Numbered from the stretch's first letter, positions 53,096-64,000 are shown. The stretch is 64,000 bases of DNA from Shewanella marisflavi (GCF_023283925.1 NZ_JAKIKX010000004.1:124001-188000), one strand, 5' to 3'. Made by a program: numbers and translations. Notes: generated by a model from the sequence alone, not told the origin.

Positions 53096-55579
53096 ATGAG
53101 ATTGAATAAAATTTTTGCCTCGATGTTATTAGTCGGTGCGTCTTTATCAGGGAAGGGTTGGGCCGACACATTCCAGCCTTTTGAAGTGACCGACATTCAG
53201 GTTAAGGGACTGCAACGCGTTGCGCTGGGTGCAGCTTTGCTCAATATTCCGATCAAAGTCGGTGATACAGTGGATGAGATGCGCCTGCAGCAGGCGATCA
53301 AGAGTCTGTATTCTTCGACTAACTTTGAGCATATCGAAGTCAGTCGCGACGGTAGCGTATTGGTGGTGACGGTCAAAGAAAGACCCACTATCAGCATTGT
53401 TACCTTTGAAGGCAACAAAGATATTAAGGACGAGCAGCTTCAAGAGAGTCTCGACGGCAGTGGCGTTAAGACGGGTGAGTCGCTGGATCGTACCATGCTC
53501 AGTGGTATCGAGAAGAGCCTGCAGGATTTCTACTATGGTGTGGGTAAGTATGGCGCCAAGGTTGAAGCCCAGGTGATCAACTTGCCACGTAACCGTGTCG
53601 AATTGAAGTTTAAGTTTACCGAAGGTTTGGCGGCTGAGATTCGCCAGATCAACGTGGTCGGCAATACAATATTTAGCGATGCTGAGCTGATCGGTATGCT
53701 GGAGCTGAAAGACTTTGTGGCGTGGTGGGATCTCTTTGGTGAGCGTCGTTATCAGAAGCAGAAGCTCCAGGCTGACCTTGAAACCATCAAGACCTTCTAC
53801 CACAACCGGGGTTATATCCGTTTCGATGTGACCTCGACTCAGGTTGCTATGACGCCGGATCGTAAAGGCCTCTATATCACGATTAACGTCAATGAAGGTG
53901 AGCAGTATAAGGTTAAGGAAGTTAACCTGACTGGTGATCTCATGGGCCGTGAAGAGGTGATGCAGGCGATTTTGCCAATTAAAGCAGGTGACACCTATAA
54001 CGGCGCAGACGTTACGTTTACCGAAGAGATGTATGGCAAATATCTGGGCCGTTTCGGCTATGCCTACCCTGAGGTGAAAACCTATCCAGAGATTGACGAT
54101 GAGACCAAAGAAGTGGCCCTCAACGTTAATATCAAGCCGGGTAAGCGCGTCTACGTGCGTAGCATTAACTTCACTGGTAACCAAGTGACCAAAGATGAAG
54201 TGATGCGTCGTGAGCTGCGTCAGATGGAAGGCGCTTGGTTGAACTCGGCGCAGGTAGAGCAGTCCAAAGCCCGTCTTAACCGTCTAGGTTATTTCGAGAC
54301 CGTTGATACACAAACCGTACAAGTGCCTGGCACGGACGATCTTGTGGATGTTGATTTTACCGTGAAAGAGCAGCCATCAGGCTCGTTTAACGCGGGTGTG
54401 GGTTATGGTACCGAATCAGGCTTAAGCCTGCAGTTTGGTGTACAACAGAGTAACTTCTTAGGTACAGGTAACCAGGCCGGGATTAACCTCAATACCAACA
54501 AGTATTCTAAGAACGTCAATATTAACTATACCGACCCCTACTTTACCAAAGACGGTGTGAGTTTAGGTGGTAGCATCTACTGGAACGAGTTTGATGCTCA
54601 GGAAGCGAACCTTGAGCGCTATAAAAACAGCTCTTATGGTGTGGCGCTTAACTCAGGTTTCCCGATCAATGAATACAACCGTCTCAACGGTGGTATCGGT
54701 TATCGTCACAACAGTATTTCGGAGATCTCTGCCTACGAGCAGGCGCTGCGTTTCTACAACATCTACCGTGATGCTAACGATCCAAATGCTGATCTGTCGT
54801 TCGATAACTTCGAGCTAACCGCAGGTTGGTACCGCAGCACGCTAAACCGTGGTACTTTCCCAACCGATGGTTCATCACAGCGTCTGAGCGGAAAGATGAC
54901 GATTCCAGGTTCAGATCTGCAGTACTTTAAGGCCGATTTTGATACCAGTTTTTACTGGCCAATCAACCGCAGCCACAGCTTCGTGCTCTTAACTAAAGCG
55001 CGTCTGGGTTACGGTAATGGCTATGGTCAGTATAACGATAACGATCAGATCCTACCTTTCTGGGAAAACTACTACTCGGGTGGTTCGAGCTCACTGCGTG
55101 GCTTCAAGTCTAACTCAGTGGGTCCGCGTTCATTCTATCTCTATCGTGGCAGCGAGCCTTGTTCGCCAGATCCAGCGGGTGATACTTGTACCTTGCCTGG
55201 GGATCCAAACCGTGTCACGGTAAGTGACGGTCGCTCTATTGGTGGTAACGCCATCGCGACGGCAAGCCTCGAGATGATTGTACCAACACCTTTCTTGGAT
55301 GAGGCGTACACCAACTCGGTACGTACCAGCTTCTTTATTGATGCCGGTAACGTTTGGGATACTGAGTTCAACTATGACGCTTATCGCTTCCTACCTGTGG
55401 AGCAATTTGACAAGTTAGAGGACTATTCCGATCCAGGGCGTATTCGTGCATCGGCAGGGATGAGCGTCCAGTGGTTGTCGCCTATGGGACCTATGGTATT
55501 TAGCCTTGCATGGCCAATCAAAAAATATGAAGATGACGATACAGAGATCTTCTCGTTCAACATTGGTAAAACTTTCTAA
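53096..55579 (+). CDS. bamA: BamA, outer-membrane protein assembly factor
   Basis: 827 residues. A signal peptide (about 1-23, MLLVGASLSGKGWA) is followed by five POTRA domains (about 24-425) and a 16-strand barrel ending FNIGKTF. The conserved barrel-lid motif is seen in GGSSSLRGFKSNSVGPRSFY (the RGF motif of Omp85 proteins). It is the core of the BAM complex that inserts beta-barrels, including the porin-like proteins of this window. It sits with rseP and skp, an outer-membrane biogenesis set. Confidence 0.98.
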   Translation: MRLNKIFASMLLVGASLSGKGWADTFQPFEVTDIQVKGLQRVALGAALLNIPIKVGDTVDEMRLQQAIKSLYSSTNFEHIEVSRDGSVLVVTVKERPTISIVTFEGNKDIKDEQLQESLDGSGVKTGESLDRTMLSGIEKSLQDFYYGVGKYGAKVEAQVINLPRNRVELKFKFTEGLAAEIRQINVVGNTIFSDAELIGMLELKDFVAWWDLFGERRYQKQKLQADLETIKTFYHNRGYIRFDVTSTQVAMTPDRKGLYITINVNEGEQYKVKEVNLTGDLMGREEVMQAILPIKAGDTYNGADVTFTEEMYGKYLGRFGYAYPEVKTYPEIDDETKEVALNVNIKPGKRVYVRSINFTGNQVTKDEVMRRELRQMEGAWLNSAQVEQSKARLNRLGYFETVDTQTVQVPGTDDLVDVDFTVKEQPSGSFNAGVGYGTESGLSLQFGVQQSNFLGTGNQAGINLNTNKYSKNVNINYTDPYFTKDGVSLGGSIYWNEFDAQEANLERYKNSSYGVALNSGFPINEYNRLNGGIGYRHNSISEISAYEQALRFYNIYRDANDPNADLSFDNFELTAGWYRSTLNRGTFPTDGSSQRLSGKMTIPGSDLQYFKADFDTSFYWPINRSHSFVLLTKARLGYGNGYGQYNDNDQILPFWENYYSGGSSSLRGFKSNSVGPRSFYLYRGSEPCSPDPAGDTCTLPGDPNRVTVSDGRSIGGNAIATASLEMIVPTPFLDEAYTNSVRTSFFIDAGNVWDTEFNYDAYRFLPVEQFDKLEDYSDPGRIRASAGMSVQWLSPMGPMVFSLAWPIKKYEDDDTEIFSFNIGKTF

Positions 55580-55639
55580 AGTAGAACTAATTTAATTTAT
55601 AAATCATCGGCAAGTTTTGCTGATAATAAGGAGTTTATT

Positions 55640-56143
55640 TTGAATAAGATGTTTAATCGCGCAATGATGGTTTTGGTTCTTTTAGGTGCTCCTCTGGCGG
55701 CACAAGCTGAAAAAATTGCCGTAGTCGATATGCAGGCGGTTTTTGAGCAGCTACCACAGCGCGAAGAAGTGAGCAAAACACTGAAGACTGAGTTTGGCGA
55801 TCGTGTTGCTGGTGTTCAGAAGATGCAAGAAGAGCTTCGTGCCATGCTTGAAAAGCAACAACGCGATGCAGCGCTGATGAGTGAAACACAAAAAACTGAC
55901 ATGCTGCGTCAAATGGAATCTCTCAAGGCTGAGCTACAGCTAAAGGGTAAGGCTCTTGATGAAGATATGCGTCGTCGTAACGGCGAAGAGCAGAACAAGT
56001 TGCTGGTTAAAGTACAAAAGGCGATCAGCGAGATTGCCGAGAAAGAAAAATATGACGTAGTACTTCAGCGTGGTGCTGTGATCTATGTTAAGCCTGAATC
56101 AGATATCAGCAGCAAGGTTGTTGAAGTCCTGAGCAAAGGCTAA
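55640..56143 (+). CDS. skp: Skp/OmpH periplasmic chaperone
   Basis: 167 residues with a signal peptide (MMVLVLLGAPLAAQA) and a long helical central part (about 45-125) forming the trimer tentacles. KIAVVDMQAVFEQLPQ is typical of Skp. It holds unfolded outer-membrane proteins for BamA. ATAAGGAG precedes the TTG/ATG start region. It lies between bamA and lpxD. Confidence 0.95.
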   Translation: MNKMFNRAMMVLVLLGAPLAAQAEKIAVVDMQAVFEQLPQREEVSKTLKTEFGDRVAGVQKMQEELRAMLEKQQRDAALMSETQKTDMLRQMESLKAELQLKGKALDEDMRRRNGEEQNKLLVKVQKAISEIAEKEKYDVVLQRGAVIYVKPESDISSKVVEVLSKG

Positions 56144-56149
56144 TACTCG

Positions 56150-57175
56150 ATGACAAGTTATACATTAAGAGAGATAGCGACCCATCTTAATGCTGAGGTA
56201 AAGGGTGACGACACTGTGATGGTTCATCGTGTCGCCACGCTGGAAAAGGCTCAGGAAGGAGAGATCTCCTTCCTGGCAAATGCGAAATACCAGAGTCAGC
56301 TAGCTGGCACAAGTGCATCGGCGGTACTGCTATCACCAAAGATGGCCGAGCAATTTGATGGCAACGCCGTCATCTTAAATGACCCATATGTGGGTTTTGC
56401 TCGTGTCGCGCAGCTGCTCGATACCACCCCAAAGGCGGCCGAGGCGATTCACGCTACCGCCGTGGTCGATCCCAGTGCACAACTGGGTGAAGGCGTGGCC
56501 ATTGGTGCCAATGCAGTCATTGGTGCCAATGTTATCTTGGGTGAGAATGTTCAGATAGGTCCAGGCTGTGTCATCGGCCAGGATGTGATCATTGGTTCTA
56601 ATACTATCCTCTGGGCCAATGTAACCCTATACCATGACGTACATTTGGGCACGGATTGTATTGTTCATTCGGGCACAGTGATCGGCTCAGATGGTTTTGG
56701 TTATGCCAATGAGCGTGGTCAGTGGGTCAAGATCCCGCAGACCGGTGGGGTACGTATCGGCAATCGCGTGGAGATCGGGTCTTCCACCAGTATTGACCGC
56801 GGCGCGCTGGATCATACAGAGATCCACGATGGTGTGATTATCGATAATCAGGTGCAGATAGCCCATAACGTGATTATTGGTGAAAACACGGCATTGGCCG
56901 GTAGTTCTACCTTTGCAGGTAGTTGTACCATAGGTAAATACTGTATCATAGGCGGCTGCAGTGCAGTGGCCGGGCATCTTTCGATTGCTGACGGTACCCA
57001 CATCTCAGGTGGCACCAATGTGACGAGTGTTATTCGAGAGCCTGGTGTATACTCTTCTGCTACTATTGCGATGGAGAACAAGTTGTGGCGACGTAATACC
57101 GTCAGATTCAGGCAACTTGATGAGTTGTTCCAGCGCGTGAACAAGCTTGAAAAAAACGTTAAATCAGATGATTAA
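56150..57175 (+). CDS. lpxD: LpxD, UDP-3-O-acylglucosamine N-acyltransferase
   Basis: 341 residues. It adds the N-linked 3-hydroxyacyl chain in lipid A synthesis. An N-terminal uridine-binding domain (FLANAKYQSQL) is followed by a long left-handed beta-helix of hexapeptide repeats (VAIGANAVIGANVILGENVQ and following) and a short helical C-terminus. It starts 6 nt after skp. Confidence 0.97.
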   Translation: MTSYTLREIATHLNAEVKGDDTVMVHRVATLEKAQEGEISFLANAKYQSQLAGTSASAVLLSPKMAEQFDGNAVILNDPYVGFARVAQLLDTTPKAAEAIHATAVVDPSAQLGEGVAIGANAVIGANVILGENVQIGPGCVIGQDVIIGSNTILWANVTLYHDVHLGTDCIVHSGTVIGSDGFGYANERGQWVKIPQTGGVRIGNRVEIGSSTSIDRGALDHTEIHDGVIIDNQVQIAHNVIIGENTALAGSSTFAGSCTIGKYCIIGGCSAVAGHLSIADGTHISGGTNVTSVIREPGVYSSATIAMENKLWRRNTVRFRQLDELFQRVNKLEKNVKSDD

Positions 57176-57205
57176 CTGCCTGAGGGCAGCTAAGGAAGTT
57201 ATTGA

Positions 57206-57667
57206 GTGTCAAATCAATTAAATACAATGGATATCAAAGAGATCCTGAAGTTTTTACCTCACAGGTATCCGTTTTTATTGATCGATAGAGTCCTTGACTT
57301 TACGCCAGGTGAAACACTGCATGCGATCAAAAATGTCACCATCAATGAGCCGTTTTTCCAAGGCCATTTCCCTGTAGCGCCCGTTATGCCAGGTGTCTTG
57401 ATCCTTGAAGCTATGGCCCAAGCAACCGGTCTGTTAGCGTTTAAAACCATGAGCGACGTGCCTTCTAACGATACCTTGTACTATTTCGCCGGTATCGACA
57501 ACGCTCGTTTTAAGCGTGTGGTCGAGCCAGGTGACCAACTTCATTTCGAAGTTAAAATGATCAAAGAACGCCGCGGGATTGGCGTATTCACAGGTGAAGC
57601 TAAGGTCGATGGTGAACTAGTTTGTTCAGCAGAGATCATGTGTGCCCGCAGAGAGATAGCCAAGTGA
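57206..57667 (+). CDS. fabZ: FabZ, 3-hydroxyacyl-ACP dehydratase
   Basis: 153 residues, hot-dog fold. It removes water from 3-hydroxyacyl-ACP in type II fatty acid elongation and competes with LpxA/LpxD for the same substrate. The active site reads [20 protein letters not shown] (His and Glu). It starts with GTG 57206 and shares 4 nt (GTGA) with lpxA. Confidence 0.97.
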   Translation: MSNQLNTMDIKEILKFLPHRYPFLLIDRVLDFTPGETLHAIKNVTINEPFFQGHFPVAPVMPGVLILEAMAQATGLLAFKTMSDVPSNDTLYYFAGIDNARFKRVVEPGDQLHFEVKMIKERRGIGVFTGEAKVDGELVCSAEIMCARREIAK

Positions 57668-58431
57668 TTGATAAGTTAGCATTTGTACACCCAGATGCCA
57701 AAATCGGTAACAATGTTACCATCGGCCCTTGGACCTACATTGGCCCAGATGTAGAGATCGGTGACGATTGTCATCTGAGTTCCCATGTGGTGGTTAAAGG
57801 CCCAACGGTTATCGGTAAGGGTAACCGAATTTTTCAGTTCGCCTCAGTGGGAGAGGATTGTCAGGATAAGAAATATGCTGGCGAGCCGACCCGACTCATT
57901 ATCGGCGACAACAATGTGATCCGTGAGTCTGTTACCATTCACCGTGGTACTGTGCAGGATAACAGCGAGACCCGTATCGGCTCCAACAACCTATTTATGG
58001 CCTATGTGCATATCGCTCACGACTGTGTGGTGGGTAATAATGTGATTATGGCCAATAATGCCTCTATTGCCGGCCACGTACACGTGGGTGATTGGGCGAT
58101 TTTGGGTGGCATGACAGGTGTGCATCAGTTTGTACATATCGGTGCCCATGCCTTTACTGCTGGTTGCTCACTCGTCCTGCAAGATGTGCCGCCTTTCGTG
58201 ATGGCATCGGGTCAACCTGCTATACCTCGTGGCCTGAACAGTGAAGGCCTCAAGCGCCGTGGTTTTTCTAAAGAGAGCCAACTGGCCGTGCGCCGTGCAT
58301 ACAAGACCTTGTATCGTAAGGGCTTGACGGTTGAAGAAGCGGTTGCCGCTCTGGGAGAAGATGCCCAGGATGAGCAGGTTAAGTTACTGATGGACTTTGT
58401 GGTCAACTCGAACCGAGGCATTATTCGTTAA
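57664..58431 (+). CDS. lpxA: LpxA, UDP-N-acetylglucosamine acyltransferase
   Basis: 255 residues from GTG 57664 ([18 protein letters not shown]), which overlaps the fabZ stop. It is the first enzyme of lipid A synthesis. It is a left-handed beta-helix with the catalytic His in [14 protein letters not shown] and a helical C-terminus. Frames extending upstream to 57622 lie inside fabZ and are not family-like. A terminator-like hairpin follows, so lpxB is separated. Confidence 0.97.
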   Translation: MIDKLAFVHPDAKIGNNVTIGPWTYIGPDVEIGDDCHLSSHVVVKGPTVIGKGNRIFQFASVGEDCQDKKYAGEPTRLIIGDNNVIRESVTIHRGTVQDNSETRIGSNNLFMAYVHIAHDCVVGNNVIMANNASIAGHVHVGDWAILGGMTGVHQFVHIGAHAFTAGCSLVLQDVPPFVMASGQPAIPRGLNSEGLKRRGFSKESQLAVRRAYKTLYRKGLTVEEAVAALGEDAQDEQVKLLMDFVVNSNRGIIR

Positions 58432-58463
58432 TCGGTCGCGTTAATCGGTATTAGTTATCGAAG

Positions 58464-58489
58464 AAAAGCTCGTGTTCACGGGCTTTTTT
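58464..58489 (+). terminator. Intrinsic terminator after lpxA
   Basis: AGCTCGTG / CACGGGCT stem with a short loop, followed by TTTTTT. It ends the skp-lpxD-fabZ-lpxA run. Confidence 0.75.
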
Positions 58490-58497
58490 ATTTTCAG

Positions 58498-58659
58498 TAA
58501 TACCAATCACAGTAAGTGATTAGAAATAGCGCAGGAAAAACGCTTGAGAACAAAGCAGGATTTTTAGATAAGTAGTTATTCTACAATTAAAAATACTAAT
58601 GCCGTTATCGAGCATTTTAACAAGCAAGAATGATCCGTTATTTATTACGATTGGTATAA
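58498..58659. mobile_element. MITE-like element between lpxA and lpxB
   Basis: About 160 bp of AT-rich non-coding DNA is bounded by inverted ends: TAATACCAATC at the left (58498-58508) and GATTGGTATAA at the right (58649-58659), matching at 10 of 11 positions. There is no coding frame. Ends with the core TACCAAT recur in small non-autonomous elements of Shewanella, Vibrio and Pseudoalteromonas as I know them. It splits a gene pair that is directly adjacent in most relatives. Confidence 0.6.
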
Positions 58660-58673
58660 GCAAGTAACAGAAG

Positions 58674-59822
58674 ATGAATCAGAGCAATCAAAAAGTCTTT
58701 GCCATGGTGGCGGGTGAGCTATCAGGCGATATTCTCGGTGCAGGCCTGATTAAGGCGCTGAAACAGCAATACCCGGATGCACGTTTTTTTGGCATTGGTG
58801 GCCCGCAAATGGACGCTTTGGGGTTTGAGTCCCTGTTTTCTTTCGAAGAGCTTGCAGTAATGGGGCTGGTTGAGGTGTTGTCACGCCTGCCGCGCCTGCT
58901 TAAGGTAAGAAAAACCCTCATTGAAGAGATCACCACCTTAAAGCCTGACTGCTTTATTGGAATCGATGCGCCTGACTTTAATATCGGCTTGGAGCTGAAA
59001 CTCAAGGCTCAGGGGATCAAGACGGTTCATTATGTCAGCCCTTCTGTTTGGGCCTGGCGTCCTAAGCGGATCTTCAAGATAGCCAAGGCGACCAACATGG
59101 TGTTGTCTCTGCTGCCGTTCGAGAAAGCCTTCTACGATGAACATAATGTGCCCTGTACCTTTGTTGGCCACACCCTGGCGGACGATATTCCGCTACAAAG
59201 TGATAAGCTCGCTGCCCGAGAGGTGCTGGGGTTAGATGCTCATGCCGAGTATCTCGCGATTTTACCTGGCTCGCGTGGCGGTGAACTTAAGCAGTTGGCC
59301 GAACCTTTTGTACAGGCGGCGGTAAAATTAAGGCAAAAGTATCCTGACCTTAAGTTTGTGACTCCGCTGGTGAATGCCAAGCGCCGCGCTCAGTTTGAGC
59401 AGGCTCTTAAGGCCCACGCACCGGATCTCGACATTCATTTGGTGGAAGGCCAATCACGCACAGTGATGGCGGCTGCCGATGCAATTTTGCTGGCCTCGGG
59501 CACGGCGACATTGGAGGCCATGTTAGTCAAACGCCCCATGGTGGTGGCCTACCGCGTATCGCCAATAACCTACCGTATCGCCAAAGGAATGATGCAGATC
59601 GAGCATTATTCGCTGCCCAACTTGTTGGCTGGCAAAGAGATCATTCCTGAACTGATTCAGGCTGATTGCACTGCCGATAAGATAGCCGATGCCGTTGCCA
59701 AGCAGCTAGATGGCGATCATCAGCCGCTGATAGATACCTTTACCGCGCTGCATCATCAACTCAGATGTGATGCCAGCCAACGGGCCGCTCAGGCGGTTGT
59801 TACACTCGTTGAGGCAAAATAG
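58674..59822 (+). CDS. lpxB: LpxB, lipid A disaccharide synthase
   Basis: 382 residues, a GT-B glycosyltransferase that joins UDP-diacylglucosamine and lipid X. Signatures are [31 protein letters not shown] and [12 protein letters not shown]. There is no strong Shine-Dalgarno (CAGAAG before the ATG). It is 242 nt from lpxA because of the inserted element and terminator, so it needs its own promoter. The rnhB ATG directly follows its stop. Confidence 0.97.
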   Translation: MNQSNQKVFAMVAGELSGDILGAGLIKALKQQYPDARFFGIGGPQMDALGFESLFSFEELAVMGLVEVLSRLPRLLKVRKTLIEEITTLKPDCFIGIDAPDFNIGLELKLKAQGIKTVHYVSPSVWAWRPKRIFKIAKATNMVLSLLPFEKAFYDEHNVPCTFVGHTLADDIPLQSDKLAAREVLGLDAHAEYLAILPGSRGGELKQLAEPFVQAAVKLRQKYPDLKFVTPLVNAKRRAQFEQALKAHAPDLDIHLVEGQSRTVMAAADAILLASGTATLEAMLVKRPMVVAYRVSPITYRIAKGMMQIEHYSLPNLLAGKEIIPELIQADCTADKIADAVAKQLDGDHQPLIDTFTALHHQLRCDASQRAAQAVVTLVEAK

Positions 59823-60449
59823 ATGGCCATATATAAAGATATTACCCAGGCGCAGATCGACGAGCTGTGCTGCGGATTTTATGCCGGCGTCGATGAGGTG
59901 GGCCGTGGTCCCTTAGTCGGTGATGTGGTGACGGCCGCCGTGGTGCTGGACCCCAATAAACCGATAGCCGGGCTTAACGACTCAAAAAAGCTGTCTGAGA
60001 AGAAGCGCGATGCCCTCTATGAGGCGATCTTGGCCAATGCGCTGGATGTCAGTGTCGGGCGCTGCTCACCACTGGAAATCGATGAACTCAACATATTACA
60101 CGCTACCATGTTGGCGATGCAGCGCGCCGTGGCAGGCTTACGAGCCAGGCCCGATAGGGTGCTGATCGACGGTAACCGTGTGCCAGCATTTGAAGATGCG
60201 AGCCTTGAGGGACACGCAGTGATCAAGGGTGACGGCTTAATCCCGGCCATCAGCGCCGCCTCAATCGTCGCTAAAGTCGTGCGTGACCGAGAGATGGAAG
60301 TCCTGGATAAACGCTATCCAGAATATGGCTTTGCTCAGCATAAGGGTTATCCCACCAAGGCTCATTTCGAGGCGCTTGAGGCCCATGGGGTATTGCCCGA
60401 ACACCGTAAGAGTTTCCGCCCCGTCAAGGAGCGTTTAGACGCTTGTTAA
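59823..60449 (+). CDS. rnhB: RnhB, ribonuclease HII
   Basis: 208 residues. It cuts RNA in RNA-DNA hybrids and single ribonucleotides in DNA. Catalytic acidic residues are in [20 protein letters not shown], with LIDGN and the DREM region further on. The start directly abuts the lpxB stop (TAGATG). dnaE follows after 98 nt. Confidence 0.97.
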   Translation: MAIYKDITQAQIDELCCGFYAGVDEVGRGPLVGDVVTAAVVLDPNKPIAGLNDSKKLSEKKRDALYEAILANALDVSVGRCSPLEIDELNILHATMLAMQRAVAGLRARPDRVLIDGNRVPAFEDASLEGHAVIKGDGLIPAISAASIVAKVVRDREMEVLDKRYPEYGFAQHKGYPTKAHFEALEAHGVLPEHRKSFRPVKERLDAC

Positions 60450-60547
60450 ATGGCGAAGTGCCCCCGGACCGCGACTGGTGCCTGGGGCGCGACTCTGTTA
60501 CTCTTTCAAGGCGATAACCTGCCGATAAAAAAAGAAATTAGCTAACT

Positions 60548-63500
60548 ATGTCAGAACCTCGTTTCGTGCATCTGCGCGTCCACAGTGATTTTTCCATGTC
60601 TGATGGCCTTGCCAAGGTCAAGCCTATTCTCGCCAAGGCGACCGAATATGAGATGGCGGCGCTGGCGCTGACCGACAATACCAACCTGTGTGGTTTGGTT
60701 AAGTTCTATAGCGGCTGTCATGGTGCGGGGATCAAGCCCATTGTGGGTTGTGATTTCGCTATGCTGGTGCCGGGGTTTGACGATGAGTTTTGCTCGCTGA
60801 CCGTGCTGGCGATGAACAATCAGGGTTATAAAAACCTCACCTTATTGATCAGTGATGCCTATCTGCGTGGTCATGTTAAAGATAGGGCGGCGATCGACCA
60901 GGCCTGGCTTGAAAAATACAGCGAGGGACTGATCTTACTCTCGGGCGCCAAAGATGGTGACGTGGGTAAGGCGCTGCTTAAGGGAAACCGTGGCCAGGTC
61001 GAGTCCTTGGTGGATTTCTATCAAACCCATTTCCCAAACCGATACTACCTTGAGCTGATCCGTACAGGTCGCCCTGATGAAGAGCGTTACCTGCATATGG
61101 CGGTCGAGCTGGCGGGGCAGAAAGACTTGCCTGTGGTCGCCACTAACCAGGTGGTGTTTATGCAACCCGAGCAGTTTGAGGCCCATGAGATCCGTGTGGC
61201 CATCTCAGATGGCTTTACTCTTGCGGATCCTAGGCGACCTCGACGTTACAGTGAACAGCAATATTTCCGCAGCCAAGATGAGATGTGTGAGCTGTTTGAC
61301 GATATTCCCGAGGCGCTGCAAAACAGTGTGGAGATCGCCAAGCGTTGTAACGTCACCGTGAGGCTAGGAGAGTACTTCCTGCCTAATTTCCCCACGGGCG
61401 ATCTCTCCATCGAAGACTTTCTGGTCGAGGCGTCCAAGAAGGGCCTCGAGGAGCGTCTGGAGTTCCTGTTTCCCGATGAGGCGGAGCGCGCCGAGAAACG
61501 CGGCGAATATGACGAGCGTCTCGATGTCGAGCTCACCGTGATTAACAACATGGGCTTCCCCGGCTACTTCCTTATCGTAATGGAGTTCATCCAGTGGGGT
61601 AAGGACAACGGTATTCCTATCGGGCCGGGGCGTGGTTCAGGCGCGGGTTCCTTGGTGGCCTATGCGCTGAAGATCACCGACCTGGATCCGTTGGAATTCG
61701 ATTTGCTGTTCGAACGTTTCCTTAACCCCGAGCGTGTTTCCATGCCCGACTTCGATGTCGACTTCTGTATGGACAGGCGAGACGAGGTGATTGACCACGT
61801 AGCCGAACTCTATGGCCGCGACGCCGTATCACAGATCATCACCTTCGGTACCATGGCGGCTAAGGCCGTAGTGCGCGACGTGGGCCGTGTGCTTGGCCAC
61901 CCTTATGGTTTCGTCGACCGTATCTCTAAGATGATCCCCGCCGAGCCGGGCATGACTCTGGCCAAGGCCTTCGAGGCCGAGCCTGCGCTGCCCGAGGCCT
62001 ACGATGCCGACGAAGAGGTGAAAGATCTCATCGACATGTGCCGGGTGCTCGAAGGGGTGACCCGTAACGCCGGTAAGCACGCGGGGGGCGTGGTGATCGC
62101 GCCGACCGTGATCACCGACTTTGCGCCGCTCTATTGTGATGCCGAGGGGCACAACCCGGTCACCCAGTTCGATAAAAACGATGTGGAAACCGCAGGTCTG
62201 GTGAAGTTCGACTTCCTGGGGCTGCGTACCCTGACCATCATTGACTGGGCGCTGCAGATGATCAATCCGTATCTGGCGAAACAAGGTAAAGAGCCAGTTC
62301 GCATCGAGGCGATCGCCTTGGATGACCCGGCGTCTTTCCGCCTGTTGCAGCGCTATGAAACCACCGCCGTGTTCCAGTTGGAATCCCGCGGTATGAAAGA
62401 TCTGATTAAGCGTCTGCAACCTGACTGTTTCGAAGATATGATCGCTCTGGTGGCCCTGTTCCGTCCGGGGCCCTTGCAATCGGGCATGGTAGATAACTTC
62501 ATCGAACGTAAGCACGGCCGTGAAGAGGTCTCTTACCCCGATATTCAATGGCAGCACGATAGCCTTAAGCCTATCCTAGAGCCGACCTACGGCATCATTC
62601 TCTATCAGGAACAGGTGATGCAGATCGCCCAGGTGCTCTCTGGTTATACGCTGGGCGGCGCGGATATGTTGCGTCGTGCCATGGGTAAGAAGAAACCCGA
62701 GGAGATGGCCAAGCAGCGTAGCATCTTCAAAGAGGGTGCGGAAAAGAACGGCATCGACGGCGAGCTGGCGATGAAGATCTTCGACTTGGTGGAAAAATTT
62801 GCCGGTTACGGTTTCAACAAGTCGCACTCGGCCGCCTACGCCTTGGTTTCCTATCAGACCCTTTGGCTCAAGACCCATTACCCGGCGCAGTTTATGGCGG
62901 CAGTGATGTCTGCCGATATGGATAACACCGACAAGATTGTTACCCTGGTCGACGAGTGTGAGCGCATGGGGCTGCCGCTGCTGCCGCCTGATGTGAATAA
63001 GGGCTTGTTTCGTTTTACCGTGGATGACGACCTTAATATCGTCTACGGCATCGGCGCCATCAAGGGCGTGGGTGAAGGCCCGGTAGAGTCAATTCTCAAG
63101 GCCCGTGAAGATGGTCCATTTGTGGATCTGTTTGATTTCTGTGCCCGGGTGGATCTGAAAAAGCTTAACCGCCGGGTGATTGAAAAGCTGATCTGCGCCG
63201 GCGCGCTGGATAATCTGGGGCCGCATCGCGCGTCTATGATGGCGACCTTGCCTGAGGCGATCCGCGCGGCCGACCAACATGCCAAGGCTGAGGCGATCGG
63301 CCAGCACGATATGTTTGGCCTGCTCAACAGCGAGCCAGAAGATAGCAAGCAGCAATTTGTTCAGTGTACCCCTTGGCCCGATAAGATCTGGCTCGAAGGG
63401 GAGCGGGAAACCTTAGGTCTATACCTGACAGGTCACCCGATCAATCAGTACCTGAAAGAGCTTAAGCATTACACCTCAGGCAGGCTTAAGGATGTCCATC

Positions 63501-64000
63501 CTACCGAGCGCGGCAAGACCACTAAGGCGGCAGGCCTGGTGGTGGCGACGCGTGTGATGATGACCAAGCGTGGCTCTAAGATGGGGTTAGTGACTCTGGA
63601 TGATAAGAGTGCGCGCCTCGAGGTGATGCTGTTTACCGAGGCCTTTGAGAAATTTGGCGAGCTGTTGGAGAAGGACAGAATATTAATCGTCGAAGGCGAA
63701 GTGAGTTTCGACGATTTCTCCGGCGGCAATCGCATGACGGCGCGTAACATTATCGACATGGGTGAGGCTCGCAGCCATTTTGCCCATGCGGTCGAGGTGG
63801 ATCTGGACGGCGCCAGCGTGACTCCTGAGTGGCTCAGTCATTTTCAGGCGGCCGTAGAACCATGGAAAGCGGGCAGTGTGCCCGTGGTGATTAATTATGC
63901 TCAGCCGACGGCGAAGGCGCAGTTCAGGCTTGGGGATGAGTGGCGAGTGAACCCCACGGATGAGCTGATGTTGGCGCTTGAGACGTTGACCGGCTCAGAT
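60548..64000 (+). CDS. dnaE: DnaE, DNA polymerase III alpha subunit (3' end cut by window edge)
   Basis: 1151 codons are visible from ATG 60548 ([20 protein letters not shown]) to the edge; the family is about 1160 residues, so only a few are missing. It is the replicative polymerase. The N-terminal PHP domain is followed by the palm with catalytic Asp residues in [16 protein letters not shown], the helix-hairpin-helix region, and an OB domain ([17 protein letters not shown]). [20 protein letters not shown] and [14 protein letters not shown] are further diagnostic motifs. The Shine-Dalgarno is weak. The lpxB-rnhB-dnaE order is standard. Confidence 0.98.
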   Translation, partial: MSEPRFVHLRVHSDFSMSDGLAKVKPILAKATEYEMAALALTDNTNLCGLVKFYSGCHGAGIKPIVGCDFAMLVPGFDDEFCSLTVLAMNNQGYKNLTLLISDAYLRGHVKDRAAIDQAWLEKYSEGLILLSGAKDGDVGKALLKGNRGQVESLVDFYQTHFPNRYYLELIRTGRPDEERYLHMAVELAGQKDLPVVATNQVVFMQPEQFEAHEIRVAISDGFTLADPRRPRRYSEQQYFRSQDEMCELFDDIPEALQNSVEIAKRCNVTVRLGEYFLPNFPTGDLSIEDFLVEASKKGLEERLEFLFPDEAERAEKRGEYDERLDVELTVINNMGFPGYFLIVMEFIQWGKDNGIPIGPGRGSGAGSLVAYALKITDLDPLEFDLLFERFLNPERVSMPDFDVDFCMDRRDEVIDHVAELYGRDAVSQIITFGTMAAKAVVRDVGRVLGHPYGFVDRISKMIPAEPGMTLAKAFEAEPALPEAYDADEEVKDLIDMCRVLEGVTRNAGKHAGGVVIAPTVITDFAPLYCDAEGHNPVTQFDKNDVETAGLVKFDFLGLRTLTIIDWALQMINPYLAKQGKEPVRIEAIALDDPASFRLLQRYETTAVFQLESRGMKDLIKRLQPDCFEDMIALVALFRPGPLQSGMVDNFIERKHGREEVSYPDIQWQHDSLKPILEPTYGIILYQEQVMQIAQVLSGYTLGGADMLRRAMGKKKPEEMAKQRSIFKEGAEKNGIDGELAMKIFDLVEKFAGYGFNKSHSAAYALVSYQTLWLKTHYPAQFMAAVMSADMDNTDKIVTLVDECERMGLPLLPPDVNKGLFRFTVDDDLNIVYGIGAIKGVGEGPVESILKAREDGPFVDLFDFCARVDLKKLNRRVIEKLICAGALDNLGPHRASMMATLPEAIRAADQHAKAEAIGQHDMFGLLNSEPEDSKQQFVQCTPWPDKIWLEGERETLGLYLTGHPINQYLKELKHYTSGRLKDVHPTERGKTTKAAGLVVATRVMMTKRGSKMGLVTLDDKSARLEVMLFTEAFEKFGELLEKDRILIVEGEVSFDDFSGGNRMTARNIIDMGEARSHFAHAVEVDLDGASVTPEWLSHFQAAVEPWKAGSVPVVINYAQPTAKAQFRLGDEWRVNPTDELMLALETLTGSD

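Noticed and set aside
53147..54184. A 345-codon minus-strand frame opposite bamA
   Set aside because: It lies entirely opposite the POTRA region, whose coding signal is unequivocal. The composition is a mirror of BamA codons.
61829..62557. A 242-codon minus-strand frame opposite dnaE
   Set aside because: It covers the conserved polymerase core on the other strand; no independent gene signals are present.

Overview
The window is a chromosomal segment of a marine gammaproteobacterium, almost certainly Shewanella. The evidence is a complete pfaABC set with the start of pfaD and a nearby pfaE (the 'omega-3' polyunsaturated fatty acid synthase, in this genus normally making eicosapentaenoic acid), several small protein families typical of Shewanella and its relatives (DUF2789, DUF3301, DUF3549, DUF3718), and a housekeeping gene order characteristic of the group (dapD-glnD-map / rpsB-tsf-pyrH-frr-uppS-cdsA-dxr-rseP-bamA-skp-lpxD-fabZ-lpxA-lpxB-rnhB-dnaE). 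The species cannot be fixed from the sequence alone.

Positions 1-17.7 kb, all on the minus strand, hold the lipid synthase operon in transcription order pfaR, pfaA, pfaB, pfaC, pfaD. The first four genes are joined by 1-4 nt stop/start overlaps; pfaD follows after a 122-nt gap and runs off the left edge. Diverging from it on the plus strand are an EF-G-like GTPase with an overlapping short leader frame, a cupin protein, and a compact cluster (LolA-like periplasmic protein, two FtsX/MacB-type permeases, an ABC ATPase, an outer-membrane beta-barrel). This cluster leads directly into pfaE, the phosphopantetheinyl transferase that should activate the five ACP domains of PfaA.

Positions 27-40.4 kb are a mixed region: a porin, queF, syd, small conserved proteins, a lipoprotein, an acetyltransferase, a DUF962/Mpo1-like membrane protein, then yqcC-truC-yqcA, a PTS IIBC permease and purU. 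A stretch of about 1.3 kb without protein genes between the Mpo1-like gene and the DUF3301/DUF3549 pair holds two tandem CsrB-family small RNAs. Each is full of GGA motifs displayed in hairpin loops, each ends in a strong intrinsic terminator, and each is preceded at nearly the same distance by a GacA/UvrY-type box (TGTGAG-N6-CTTACA). The flanking order queF-syd-[csrB]-yqcC-truC-yqcA matches the csrB neighbourhood of Escherichia coli. This pair is the most notable non-coding feature of the window.

Positions 40.4-64 kb are core genome. DapD (lysine and cell wall), GlnD (nitrogen sensing) and Map are on the minus strand. The plus strand carries ribosomal protein S2 and elongation factor Ts with strongly optimised codons, then ribosome recycling, isoprenoid, phospholipid, outer-membrane assembly and lipid A genes, ending in dnaE, which is cut by the right edge a few residues before its expected end. 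A MITE-like element of about 160 bp with inverted ends sits between lpxA and lpxB.
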